64,000 nucleotides of DNA, taken from positions 18,633,934 through 18,697,933 of the forward strand of contig NC_045138.2 of assembly GCF_008831285.2 (NCBI RefSeq), in the 5' to 3' direction. This DNA is from Nymphaea colorata. Taxonomy: Eukaryota; Streptophyta; Magnoliopsida; Nymphaeales; Nymphaeaceae. Both the position numbers and the translations under genes were made by a program. Positions 1 to 12,468 of this stretch are shown here, one piece after another; positions within the stretch are counted from its first letter, which is position 1; each line of letters starts with the position of its first letter. The notes under the pieces are model-generated. The model saw only the letters and a list, made by a program, of their open reading frames with translations, did no database searches and had not been told where the DNA came from.

Positions 1-529
1 GGGGTCCTACTCGACGAACCAAAACTTTTGCATTGCTTATTTTGTTAGACCACATTCAGACTCAACATAACCTCAAAATGTCTGGTTTTCACCTTGCAAG
101 CAAGTGTCCTTTATGTTGTTGTGCCGATGAAGCTACCACTCACTTGGTGTGGTTTTGTCAAGTGTCTCAAGATCTTTATGTGTTTACCTAGTATATGTCT
201 TCTATTAAAGTCACAAACATATCTACAAATCGAGACACGATCCATAGACCAGTTAGAATGAAAAAAAAAATTGCGTACCATTTGAAGAATTTGAATGTTT
301 ATGTTTTGGTGGGTCATTTGGAACTCCAGAATCGATAGTATTTATAAAAATGAGACTGTCTCAATTCAGTCACATGACATCCTCCATTTTATATGATGTC
401 TGATTAATTTCCCATAACCTATGGAAAAAATGGTAGTACCTTCAACTTCTTACAAGAATTAAGGGCTGATTTTTAAACGTAATCTCTTTTTCAAGTTCAA
501 CTTTTTGTTGGTCTTATATTAATGTTATT

Positions 530-532
<3 letters not shown>

Positions 533-567
<35 letters not shown>
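533..567. repeat. (CT)n microsatellite
   Basis: An uninterrupted CT dinucleotide run of about 35 bases lies in non-coding DNA. Confidence 0.95.
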
Positions 568-570
<3 letters not shown>

Positions 571-1624
571 TGATATCAGTTGAAGAACTAAATTTTAAAG
601 AACAAAATTTTCAAAGTATTTAGTTGCCCCGTAAAATTTTTGAAAAAAAGTAGGGGTTGGCCCTTGTTAAAAATTTTATCTGGTGGTCGTATGACTGTTC
701 GGTCTCCCTAAAGGTAAAATTCTGGCTCCGTTCCTTGATCTCCACATATGTGAAGAAAAAGATTTTCAGGCTTACATAACTCAGTAGTGTATCATAGTTT
801 CTAGTTTAAACTCTATCTTATGACGGGCAATGCAAGAGAAAGCATTACGTGTTTGGGTGCTTTCAATGGCTATGTGGAATTTTGGAGGAAAAAAATCGTG
901 GCTTATTTTGTATTAAACTCTAGTAAAAACCGACTTGAGCTTCCCATTAGATCACACAAGTTTATATCATACCCAGTTTAATGCGCAGACCACCTCAATG
1001 GGTTTTGGAAAACAATATTCGACTTATCTGCTCGAACAAACTTCCTATTTGGACAAGTTTAAAGAGAAACTCGTACCTGAATCCTCTTGAGAGCAGCTAG
1101 GAACCCCTTGAATGTTCGTCCAAAACCTTTTTTATCGAGTAGAATTTTCAACATGATTGCCTAAACAAAAACATGGCCAACCAAAGTCCCAAAATAATTG
1201 TTCAAAGCCAAAATGGAGTTTAAACCAAGTAAACATACAATAGTAGGGACTGGATATCGATCCCTGCCTCCCTAACCAGACATGGAAGCAAAAGATCTAC
1301 CTATCAAACATATGACATCAATCCATATGGCAATGTTCATGCTTCAAGGTGAGGGGGTTAAAAAGACATGCAGATTTATGCTGCTAAAATGGCAGAAAAC
1401 AAACAAATCATTAGTGGCTTCAAACGGTAGCACGATATTTAGAAAGGTCTGCTCACAATCACACAATCCTTTCATATTGAGTTCTTAGAACCAGGGGGGG
1501 GGGGCATAGGCCATGGCCCCGACCCACGGACCGTTTGGCCCACCCTTGAAAAAAAACTTGGTTTTGCCCTTGCTTAGAACTTTGCTAAAGCCAAAAAAAA
1601 GCTGCAAGAATTTGTTCTTCAATT

Positions 1625-1726
1625 GGTTTACAAAAGATTGGAGCTATCTTTGGTACAATTTAAGCTTCAACTTTTGGTTTACAAAAGATTTGAGCTATCT
1701 TTGGTACAATTCAAGCTTCAACTTTT
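1625..1726. repeat. 51-bp tandem duplication (two copies)
   Basis: Two adjacent 51-bp units (1625-1675 and 1676-1726), both starting GGTTTACAAAAGATT, differ at only a couple of positions. The unit is a multiple of three, so an open frame runs through both copies and shows an internal protein repeat. No protein family is recognisable, so I treat it as a non-coding tandem repeat. Confidence 0.85.
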
Positions 1727-2374
1727 CATTTCAGGATGGCATTCCAGTTTTCTACATGACACGGACACAAATTTATGACAGAGTATCCCCACTGCCTCCT
1801 TAAAACATTCTATGTCCAACTACAACGCATGTGTTTTCGCGGAGCCAAACATTTCTGGTTAAGGGGCACTGTTACTTTAAATTTCCAACTTTCAGGGGCA
1901 TTTGCATGTAAAGAAGTAGAAACTATTGAAGTGTCTATGCATAAATAAAACAAATTCAGTGGGCTGGTGTCGGCAATTGCCCACAGCAACCACAACATGG
2001 TTCTGCCAGTCTGCCACTGATCTCCATGTTCTTGGCGGACGATCTCCCTTTCGTGCATGCCTAATCTGAGAATCACGTCTTATTGACCATGAACTTCTGA
2101 GTAAGGGACAGGATGCAATCTTCAGGTCATGAGCTTGACAAGCCGGCTCGGTCCCTCCCTTAGCTTGCATTTGTATCCACAGCCAAGGCCTGCAGCCTCT
2201 GTGGGGCATAGAATGGAAAGGCCGAAGATGGAGTGGGATCGGCATCTGGCCATTGCCAATTCTATATCCAGTTCCATCGACTAACTTGCGCTACCCCACA
2301 CTACTGGTAACGCAGCGCCTATGTACACGTCGAGCCTTGTCTGCAAACTTTGCTGCTTGCTTAACACATGCAAG

Positions 2375-2598
2375 CAATGTTGTGAGAAGCGTAAAAGAAT
2401 GCGACTCAAGGCGTTTTTTAGAAAAAAAGCCTTGAGGCGCACGTGTCCATGAAATGTGTGCCTCATTTGGAAGAGACATAAATATTATGTAATTCACAAA
2501 TTTGTTCATGAAGCTTACGCTTCAATTAACATCTCGCCTTGCCTCGCGTCATGAGAGGCTCAACGTCTCGCCTCGCTTTATCACCTTTTACAACATTG
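2375..2598. mobile_element. hAT-type MITE, 224 bp, with perfect 8-bp target duplication
   Basis: The element begins CAATGTTGT and ends ACAACATTG, a perfect 9-bp terminal inverted repeat followed by weaker matches. It is flanked by a perfect 8-bp direct repeat CATGCAAG at 2367-2374 and 2599-2606. An 8-bp target-site duplication is typical of hAT transposition. The interior includes a hairpin with CTCAAGGC/GCCTTGAG arms near 2405-2436 and has no coding capacity, so it is non-autonomous. The right end continues as CAATGTTGTAAAAGG, close to the left end of the TATCG-rich repeat at about 7925. Confidence 0.8.
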
Positions 2599-3163
2599 CA
2601 TGCAAGTCGAACAGGAACTGGTGTTTTCCAATGGCAGAATGGTGAACGCATAAGAACTTAGGTGAGACCTGAAATCATTCTCCTAAGCATGCACAGCACT
2701 TCACATATAATACATGGCTACAGCCAAGTAGCTTGATCTTCTTTGTTTGATAAGGGCACAGTTGTGGAAAGGAATATGAGTTGCCTCAACAAAGTTGTAG
2801 GTCCAATCAGACCCAAAAATCTTCCTCATTGCTGAACGGTCCGGTTGGGCCAACCCGACTCACTCACGGTCATGATAAGAAACAAGCATGCGAAGCCAAT
2901 CAGTACTGTTAAACATATTCAGAACAAGAAAGACGACTACCAAATAATGGCAAAAGCCGATCACATAGAAAAGGAATAACTTGAAAAGCTTAAAAAACAT
3001 GCATTGCTACATTATTACAATTCTCATCCATAAGCCCTCGTGCTATGACAACGGAAACTAAATTCTAAATACAGAACCATTAATATTACGCGGAATTACT
3101 ATTACACTCCGAACATCCGACTTCCCTCTCTGTACATAAGCATGAACCTGGAAGAAGTGATGC

Positions 3164-4269
3164 TCAAGACAATTTTGTCGAAAGATCATCGCTGCAGTGA
3201 GCAACTCTGAGTGGCTGTAATGAAGATATTGGATGTAAGACCAATTTCCGGCTGTTTCTAAAACCAGGACAGGCACCTGATTCGATACGTGGAGGTGAGA
3301 TCCGCTTCCGGTTTGGAGAGGCAACTGTCACTTTATCATTTGGAGACTGACGGGCTCTAAGAAACTCAGGAGTGTCATCTTCCAAAATTGTTCTCATGAA
3401 ATGTTTCTCTGATTTCAAACGTGAAAGCAGGAAACCACTATTCACAGTATTGCATCCGCTTATACGAGAAGACTGAGGGGCCTTGCCAGACGACAGGAAA
3501 GGTGGTGGTAATATGGCCGACCTGGAAACAACTTGACATAAGCTAAATCCACAAAGCAAAACCTAGAAAGTAATTCGCAACCACAGATAGAAGCTTGTTC
3601 TCAGACCTGCAAATCTCAAATGCAGTCAAGGAAGACTCTTGGGAAGATTGCTTATCATCATCCTTCTCAATCTCTTGGCTTTTAGGATTTTCATCTGGCT
3701 CAGCCACTTCGCTTACCTCCTCTTCAACTTCTCTGCTTCCAGTAAGCAATTTTGGCGCTGCAAACATACAAAAAACAAAGGCAAGCCCCATATTAAACCC
3801 TTGTTCACTAGAACTTTCACTATAAAGCAACTGAACACTGAGAAATTGCCACAATCAAGCTGTCCATTGATGAAGAAAGTATTCCTGGAAAAACAAACTA
3901 GATTGCTTTGACAATGTCTAGCAAACCACAGTAGCCAACTTCAGCAGCCAAATCTAACTAGAGAATTTCTGTAAGAAATGATAAAAGGATAACTCCAAGC
4001 AGCATCAAGAATATCATTTCCAAAAACTTACTCTTGCTAAAGCCTTCAAAGAACTGAGACGGAGAGCAGTCTGCATTTTCAAATAACAGATTTCCATGAA
4101 ATGATCAGATCCAGGACATGTATTGCAAATGTAGTGCATGATTATCAACTATTCCCAAGAGTGGGATTTCAAAGCAACAAGGAAGATGCCATCCAGTTAG
4201 CTTAACCAATTTAAATCTACTTCCTTTTAACCAGCGAGAAAAAGGTTAAACCAAGTCCTATGCCAGGTG

Positions 4270-4309
<40 letters not shown>

Positions 4310-7300
4310 ACACCTGCCCTGAACCAATATCCATACAAGTCATTTTTTTCACCAGGCAGTGCACATATCCCAATCAACAGCCTTGTCAAGAAGGAAAAAA
4401 GACAAACACAGATAACCTTTGATATTCATTTCCAGGACCTCAAAAATTCAAAGGAAAAATCAATCCTTCACAAAATAAAAATATGCACATGATTATCAAC
4501 CATTCACAACAGTGGGATTCCAAAGAGACAAGGAAGATGCCATCCACTTAGCTTAACCAATTTACGTATAATTTCTTTTGATCTACCTATAGAGGTACCA
4601 TAATAACATGGGTCAGAAAACGGTGAAACCAAGTCCTAAGTTTCATATATATATATATATATATAAGGACTTGTATGGATATTGGTTCCAGGAAGGGAGT
4701 TGAGTATATATATATACATATATATATACTCAACTCCTTCTCTAAACCAATATCCATACAAGTCCTTTTTTTCAGCAGCGTAAACATCCCAATCGACAGC
4801 CTCAGAATGAAGACTAAAAAAATACAAACACAATTAACCTTTGATATTCATTTCCAAGACCTCAAAATAAGAAGGAAAAATCAGTGGTTCACAAAATAAA
4901 AATACCAGTGTTAGAGACCTAAAACAGAAGATCATGCTTGTATCTAACCAATATCGGCAACTGATGGCTTCACTAAAAACTTGCCCAGAGTTCCACTTAC
5001 CTTCTTTCTTTCCAAAGGTATTCATGCATCCTTCACATCTGCAGCCATTGGAACATCCAACGCCACCCTTTAAAGCAAAACACAACTTGTTCAAGGCAAA
5101 GGAATATAGAATAACTAGTACATGAATCAGGATGAGAGAATAACCTGGAAACATTCACAATATTTCTTAAGGCATTTTGACTTCTTGCAATTGCACCCTG
5201 TCTTATGCCGAGCTGAAATGGAAAGCTTGTTCTCTTCTTCCTACATAGTTGCATTTCAGGCTTATTTATGAGGAACCATATAGCCATTTTGCGCACATAG
5301 CTTCATTCAACTTTATATTTCCTCATACCTTGTTTTCCACCACAGGTTCAGCAGGCTTCACAACTTTGGGGACAAAGGCAAGTGGATTACGAGATTCTAT
5401 CCGTTCACGGGTTTCGAGCACAGTATCTTCATGTTCAGGCTTGTTGAGACACCCTTGACATGAACACTGTTGGATACAATAGACTCCAGCAGCAAAGCAT
5501 TCACAATAACTAAGCAAATAAAATAAATATATTAGTTTAATATCATTTCAAAATTCAAACAAAAGATAGACACAAAGAAAGATATCAAACACAAACCAAA
5601 GCTTGTAACAGTGTCCATGTTAAGAAACTATTATCCTTTAGAAATCTTTTTCTTTTTAGGGCATGAAAGCATGGGCCAACAATTAAGAAACAGCAAGCTT
5701 GAAGCTGCTAAAGTACTGTAGGAAACACAATCTTATTAATCACATAATACCACAAAGTCGTAGCACAACTCATAATACACAGTTGAAAATTCCAGCCTTA
5801 TCTTCATCCATTGACCACTCATATGAAAGCTAATGTAGTGTATCGAATGTCTCTTTTAAGTTATGAGTACAGGAACAGTTCACAAATACAGTACCATTTA
5901 AGTAGTTACTAAAATATCTTTCTCAGAAAGGTATTTCTAAGGTTTTTTTTCCAAACTATTTTCTCATAAAAACCTCATAAAGTTCAAATAATCAAAAGAA
6001 AAAACATTGAATAAAACAGACTGAAATTTAAAGGTTCGCATTGCTATTGCACAAATAGATTTCATATGCATTATAATAGGAGAACCACTTAACTAGCAAT
6101 TTTTACAAACTAAAAATCATTCACAGGCTACATAATGTGTGAAGAACAAAGTCACCAAAAATCCCTTTTTTTCCATGGAACACAAAATAAAGAATGACAA
6201 GAGAACCCAACCTATTAAATAAGGAAGCTTCATTTAACTTTAAAAGACAAGTTGCAGAACAATGTGAAACCTTTCATATAGAGATGGGATTTTCAGAATC
6301 CAAAAGCAACATTTAGAGCATATTCAAGTTGATAAAGAAAGTGAATGAAAAATGAAACTAACAGTTTCAAACATTTTGATCTCTTGCAATGGCACTTTTT
6401 GCAGCCTTCTTTTTCTCCAGAATGAGATGCCTTCCGTCTGCACAAAGGTGTATATAAGCTAATGAATATATATTAATATACATATATAAATGGAAATGCA
6501 CACATGGTGTGCCTGCACATGTATACCTCTGTGTGGCATCCTTTAACAAAGGTAAAAGGTGCATACCTCTTTTTCTTTGGGCTTTGCTGGATTATTTCTT
6601 CACCAAATTCAAAAGCAGGCACAACAGCGACAGGAGAAATTTTTTCTTTGGAAATATCAAGGTCGCAATCAGTAAGCTTCATATCCACAGAGCTTTCTGT
6701 AGGTTCTTGCGCAACAAATTCAGGATTTACAGCAAGAGAAGCTGTTGTATTCATCACTTGACTTCCAGAAATCATAGCCTCCTGCTTGATAACTCTGCCA
6801 ACTATAGAGGGATTTGCAAGACTGTTCAAATGCAAACCAATGCCAGAAGGCATCCTCCTTGAATAGGTAGCATCAGAAGGAATCAACTGCTTGTCATCTG
6901 GGAAGATGTTTCTATCAGAATGGGATGGCTTTGAATCAACGAGCTCAGCATTGCCTTCCATATTCTTTTTATGTCCAACTGCCTCAAAAACAAGGCAACG
7001 CCTCTTGACACCACGGACTTGTTGCTGTTCAACCTATACCCAAAAAAAAAGAATCAATCTCCTCCCAAGAGAAGTGAACAAAACATCCACCTAACTTAAT
7101 TTAGTCATTTGAGACACCAACTGAGGCATGATAGAAATAAAATAAAATGGACACCACCTTTTGATTCCTTATATAAAGTTAACCCTGCCTTTCATTAGGA
7201 TGGTTCAAAAGGATCTTATCATGCAGGGAACGCCATTTCAAAAACTGTAGTCATGCGGCCTACCAGTGTTAACAGTTGCCTGTATAAACACGGTTTGATA

Positions 7301-7421
7301 TCGCTTACATCCACAGCCATAGTCACAATTCATGTTATCAGGATTCTTAAGGATTTTCGAAAGAAGTGAACATCACAAAATATAAGCAAGCTTCATAACT
7401 AAAATAGGTAAAATGATCAAA

Positions 7422-7473
<52 letters not shown>

Positions 7474-10400
7474 CATTTTTTTCTTTCCAAGGCACATGCC
7501 CAGCATATTGATTCTATCGAACTTCCGACCTCATTCAATTGAGAAGCATAGAGTCCAGCTCCAACGCCACATCGATGGAGCCTTGGTCTTCGAAAGAAAA
7601 CAATATTTTAAAAATTTGACACTCTTTCAAAATTGTATTGCTGTTCCGACATCATGTCCTCCTATGACCTATCATCTCCTAATTAATACCGTTCACAAAA
7701 AGCTACATAGTTAGTGGCATTCCACCTTGCCATAGTATATATCATAGCCATAAATAGTATTCTCAGGCTTTTAATGGTGGGGGTTTTCTTGGGTATCTTT
7801 TGACAAAGTCGTTCTTCCCGGGTCTTAGATACTTTTAAAAAACAATTTTAAAAACTATAAGTAAAGTAAAAATAAGAATCATGAAATTAAAAACCTAAAA
7901 AAGAAAGAAAAATCCATCTAGGCAATGTTGTAAAAATTGTATCGCGAGCTGTATCGGTCTGGCCAATAGATACACTGTATCGTAAAGACGTAAAGTATCG
8001 TAATGTTGTATCGTATGTGTATCATAAATGTATTTTTTAATTAAAAAATAAAAAAATAGAGATAAATCAGATAAATCAAGAAAAATAAAAATTATGTTTT
8101 TTTAATGAAAAAACATGTTGAACATAATGGCAGGCTTATTATAGGTTTTTGAAGTTACTTCACAAACATTAATAAGTGGTCAAAAACATGTTGAACATAA
8201 TGGCAGGCTTATTATAGGTTTTTGAAGTTACTTCACAAACATTAATAAGTGGTCATAATATAATATAGTAACACTGCATGATCTAAGACATCAAGAAATA
8301 TAATTTATAAGATGATCTACATAATAACTCATAAATAAGTCATAAGACCCATGACATATCAAAAACCAAATTTGCATACACTATACATAGCATCACAAGA
8401 CAAAATTGTTCAATGTTAATGCAAATAAAATTGAAAAACAGCTTCATTCATAATCTTTATCATCTCATTCTCATTTTTATCTTTCATAGAAGATATAAAC
8501 CCTCTTTAACTAAACAATAATCAACCATTCATGCATAAACCTGACCTCAAATTGATGACTTCATGGTGAAACTGATTATTCCTTTTGAAAATTGCTACAA
8601 TCTCTCCCTCCTTCGACTATTAGATATGTTCAGGAATGAAGAGGGAGGCAAGTTTTAAAAATTAGTTTGAAAAATGGTGGTTTTAACCCCATATTTTTCA
8701 TAATAGACATGTATCATGCGATACAAGCTGTGTATCGCACAATACATGCGATACACATATGATACACCACCTGTTTGCGCATCTCACTGAGTGGCCAACA
8801 TAATCTGTGTTAGGCTGTTAGCAGATATAGACTGATTTTAACAAGACTTGCTCCAGAAAACAGCAATTACATTGAGCCAGCTAAACCAACACCTTAGAAT
8901 TGTGAACGTGGCCAATTTTAATGATTCTTATAATTCTAATGTTTCAATTCATATTTGAATGTTCATTCTTTGTCTCTGCAATGTTATAGTTGGTGGTCAC
9001 AAGAGAGTAAAGTTACATTCAACGTTTTTCACTTTTCTTCCTTGGAAATTATAGTAAATATATGTTTGACAAAGTAGACATGCTCAATTAAATCAATGTC
9101 AACTTCAATGGTTCTATTTTATCATAAATTTTCCCAAAGAAACCATAACCTGAGACTATTGATATAGGTAGCAAAAGAAGAACATATTGGACCATGAGGG
9201 TGGTGTAAGATAGTTAAATTTCAAAATATCATGTACCTTACAACCAAGTGGATTCCAATGCCCATCAGGATATATAGATCTATCATCTGTTTTCTCAATT
9301 CTGTCACCATTAGATATGACACTCTGCAAGACTGTAGAAGACATTTGAGGGGTGAGATCCATGGCATCCAGTTCATCAGGTTCGTTGAAACCATTTATAG
9401 AATCTTTCCCGTTGACATTATGTGAAGACTGCAGAGAACCACAAATTTTTATCTTGTTCCAGCCAGTAGTGACAGTTTGAGAGTGTTTGGGTGCAAAAGA
9501 AGAACCATAGCTGCGATTTAGATTTGAAGGTACATGTGCCTGTCCAGAATGTACCTCTGCTTCTGCAGATGGACTGAAAAGAAAAAACTCATCAATGTCA
9601 TTCACAACGTCTCCCCAATTACATCCTGGCCCTTCACCATTCTCTTGATTGAGAAGGCCTACACTATCCTTAACATTGGCCGTGTGTATTTGTATTTCAG
9701 ATGCATTCTGTACTGATTGAGATTCATAAGCATTTGAAATATTTACAAACTGCAAAAATGACGATGAAATGCCAGGAGTTTTAATCTCAGTGGATGGCAT
9801 TATACTAGCCATGTCATTTCCAGATGCCATCTTAACATTATTTGGAGGTGCCATAATATCCTTCGAGACGTTATCAATATAGTGCAAGATTTGATATGCT
9901 TCAACGATTAGATTTGACTCCCTGATGGATGGGATAATGGTTTCATCTGTACTGCAATCATCATATATGGGCCCACCATCTGAAGAGCATAACACCAAGC
10001 TCTGATTACAATTTTCTTGTGAAGCTGCAGAATGCACACCATCAGACTCCAATTTAACTGCAGCTTTGATAGAACAAGAAGGATGTTCAAGAACATCAGC
10101 CCCTTTTGATGCTTTGCATTCTTCAGTATTCGGAGAGAACTTTGCATCAGATGAAGCAGAAAGCCGATCCCTGAAGAACAATACGAATTATAGCACATTA
10201 CTTTTTTCCTAGAAAAGAAAAAAGGAACAACTAATCATTTTTAAAGGGAAGAAAGGTCCACCTCCTTAGATTGCTAGACTGGCCTGTACTGATCCTTGGA
10301 AATGCAAACGCATATGGTGGAGAAGCACAATTAAGCTCTTGGAATGTATGTGAAACATGAATCGACTTCACTGGCTTAATAGGAGACAGACTGGAAATAT

Positions 10401-12468
10401 AATTGAATACAGGAGATCCCTGCACATAATAAAAAAATTTCCTTAATACAAATAAGAGAAATAATGGTGAAAATTTGTGTGGCACTTGTGCAAAAGGAAG
10501 ACGAAATCAAATACATGTCTAAAAGAAAAATATCCCATTGACTAATACACATAGTAGATGAAAATAAAAACACCATCAACACTAGAATTTCTTAGCGCTT
10601 CTACATGTGATACACATTCCAGTGGAAATAATTTTCAAACATGCATCAAGTGAGAAAAGGAAGTGGTTTGCCAATAGCAGCTCAAAATAGGATCTGTGCT
10701 AAGAGAATATCGTTGTATGACGGATCTAGGAGGACAACATAAAGAAAGTTCACAGATTCAGAAGAATAATTTCATCGAAGACTAGTAGGAAAGACTGCTC
10801 CTCTGGAACCTGGAATAAGCTGAGAAAATGACCAGGAAACTCAAGATGTGAAGAACGAACAACATACCATGTATTTTCCGTGATAATGACACAGAAATCA
10901 AAAGGTAAAGGTTACCAACAAAGATAAGATAATAAGTGGTAGTTTCAGATAAAAAAACGTAACCTAAAATGAAGGGGCAAAAAGGAGCCAACGGAAGGAT
11001 GAAACCGAAAACAAAGATGTACACGCTTACCGCTAGTTATTTGTACATTCTAACCTATCCAAACTAACCGGTAACTAAACACAGAAAAATCCACTTAAAA
11101 AGCAAACATTCGGCTAAAGCGCATCAGACAACATTAACAAAAAAATTAACTTCCAAAAGCAGCCAAAAACATTTATTATATGAAAAGGAACCAACAAAGT
11201 CCAATTAGAAACTGCAAAAATTACTGGGTATACTTCCGGATTATAAATCAGAGCCTACGTTCATTAGTATCACAGGTCAAGATGATCGCATGTCAGCTGA
11301 ATCCTCTACAACTGGATAAGCTTAGAACTAGAAGCTAGACCAAGAAATACCCGCAAAAACATAGGGGACCGCAGAATTGCAATATCGGTATAAAAAGTAA
11401 CAGCGCTCAAAACAATTAAAAAAAAAATTCAGATCTTCAAAACGCAAGCAGGTAGGAGCAAGGAAATACAAGATTAGGCTACTGATGTAAAAAGGACAGG
11501 AGACCACTCTCTGAAATTGACAATGAAAAAAATTTTGAAGTTCCTGAACTGTTGGGTAAAAGAACAAAGGCGAAGAGAGCCTCGATATAGCGGGAAACCC
11601 AAAGAGGGAAAAAAAAGAAAAGCAAAGGCACCTTAAATTGTAAAAAATCCGAACAGACCTCTAGACATCTACATGCAAACGGAGAACTGCAATGCATTCA
11701 CTTCAACTAGAAAGTGAACCTAAAGTCCCAGCGATAGTGACACTCAAGTTGCAGCCGAGTGTGAGCAAAGACGTTCACATACAAGCAAACGAGAGAGAGA
11801 GAGAGAGAATGGACGAACGAAAACCAACACAAAAATAGTGCTCTTCGAGACACTGCACCGAAGAAATAAAACCAGAGACGTCCAACAATGAGGATACAGG
11901 CCATAATTACGTCCTGACGGTAGAATGTGAGGTCTCCATGAAAATGAAAGAGCAACAAAAACTCCTCCTTCTCTTGTCAAAACTTGTAGGAGCAGAATGG
12001 AAATTTGAAAAGCATCAAACAGGAGCAAAAACCGCAGATTAAACCTCATAATTGTCCACTCCTCCCTCTACAAGAGTAGGAAAAGGGTTGCCGCAGAGGA
12101 ACGACGTAAGAAAACGAAAGAAAGATTAAGACATAAAAAAAAAGCAGAAGACCGTAAAAGGAAAGGAAATCAAAGTCTCTAAAACCTCAAAGGAACTAGA
12201 AAAGCCAGCGACAAAGATCCCGAGAAAAGCAAAATACAGAAATTGCTCCATGTCGAACTAGCTCCCACTCCGAACACCAAAATTTACCCCGAACTGTAAC
12301 TGACCGGCAGATCGAGACTTCCTCCATCCAATACAGACACAGGAGAAGGCAGATCCGACCGGGAAAAGCCGCGAAAGGAAAGAGAAGCAAACCGCGAAGT
12401 ACTACCTCAGCCGCGGCAGAAGCATCGACACAGTCCTCGATCATCTGCTTCTTCTCCGGCGTGCCCAT
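3164..12468 (-). CDS. TSO1: TSO1-like CXC-domain (CPP family) DNA-binding protein
   Basis: Eleven exons on the minus strand, in order: 12468-12406, 10419-10262, 10170-9237, 7033-6567, 6437-6363, 5509-5329, 5240-5145, 5067-5001, 4070-4032, 3757-3607, 3521-3164. Together they encode 862 residues, and every junction keeps frame. Two cysteine-rich CXC modules lie at about residues 541-605 and 635-685. Each has the CxCxxSKCLKxYCxCF core followed by CxCxxC, and they are linked by an IESRNPxAFxPK segment typical of the family. The N-terminal [18 protein letters not shown] motif, the [11 protein letters not shown] motif and the C-terminal NSRKL region also match TSO1/SOL proteins. CPP proteins bind TTYGAA-like sites. 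In Arabidopsis TSO1 acts in the nucleus with MYB3R factors to control meristem cell division and floral development. The start is the first ATG of the upstream exon (MGTPEKKQ). Arabidopsis TSO1 is about 695 aa; this protein is longer, mostly in exon 3. Ortholog versus close paralog (SOL1/TCX2) is not settled. Confidence 0.93.
4269..4308. repeat. (TA)n/(CA)n compound microsatellite
   Basis: A TA run followed by a CA run lies inside the first unit of the duplicated segment of TSO1-like intron 8. Confidence 0.9.
4665..4767. repeat. 103-nt near-perfect hairpin in TSO1-like intron 8
   Basis: The outer arms 4665-4687 and 4745-4767 are perfect 23-bp inverse complements (AAGGACTTGTATGG on the left). 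An inner stem pairs GGAGTTGAG (4696-4704) with CTCAACTCC (4729-4737) and continues into the TATATA tract of the loop. The right outer arm has a third, nearly identical copy at about 4325-4346 in the first duplication unit. The hairpin probably arose by local inverted copying. A transcript could fold, but nothing shows that a small RNA is made. Confidence 0.8.
7428..7470. repeat. (TA)n microsatellite in TSO1-like intron 3
   Basis: About 43 bases of uninterrupted TA dinucleotides lie in the 2.2-kb intron between exon 3 and exon 4 of the TSO1-like gene. Confidence 0.95.
7923..8775. mobile_element. TATCG-rich repeat element, copy 1 (TSO1-like intron 3)
   Basis: The segment starts CAATGTTGTAAAAATTGTATCG. 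Its first 100 bases are dense in GTATCG words, and its last 90 bases are dense in the inverse word CGATAC, so the two ends form long imperfect inverted arms. The AT-rich interior resembles 57905-58670 in the same order: a TTTATTTTTTAA stretch, a block rich in ATCTTCATC words, and an AGGAATGAAGAGGG block. The first bases match the ends of the hAT MITE at 2375. I infer a degenerate, non-autonomous hAT-like element; its right boundary and target duplication were not found. Confidence 0.55.
8109..8254. repeat. Perfect 73-bp tandem duplication
   Basis: Two adjacent 73-bp units, 8109-8181 and 8182-8254, read identically (each contains CATGTTGAACATAATGGCAG). They lie inside the TATCG-rich element in TSO1-like intron 3. 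Complete identity points to a recent slippage or unequal-exchange event, or to an assembly artefact. Confidence 0.9.

Larger units (their letters stand above)
1..2366. other. Non-coding stretch with repeat remnants
   Basis: I see no supportable gene here. The open frames are short, lack family motifs and are not joined by plausible splice sites. The stretch holds a (CT)n run at 533-567, an end resembling the Tip100 class of hAT elements at about 700-741 (a CTGGCTCCG-like motif after an AT-rich stretch), a long G run at 1494-1504 followed by a GGCCATGGCCCC palindrome, and a 51-bp tandem duplication at 1625-1726. Confidence 0.5.
4139..4907. repeat. Imperfect tandem duplication within TSO1-like intron 8
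   Basis: The intron between exons 8 and 9 contains two diverged copies of one segment, at about 4139-4489 and 4490-4907. Both start GATTATCAAC, share a GGAAGATGCCATCCA block and end in CACAAAATAAAAATA. Each carries its own (TA)n tract. The second copy is about 65 bp longer because it contains the hairpin at 4665-4767. Confidence 0.8.

Noticed and set aside
4587-4899. Tyr-Ile-rich small frames in TSO1-like intron 8
   Set aside because: They come from the TA tracts of the hairpin region.
6363-6564. Alternative reading of the first CXC exon as part of a longer frame
   Set aside because: The frame that runs on into the intron breaks the cysteine pattern. The spliced frame AG|A gives the canonical CxCxxSKCLKLYCECF motif.
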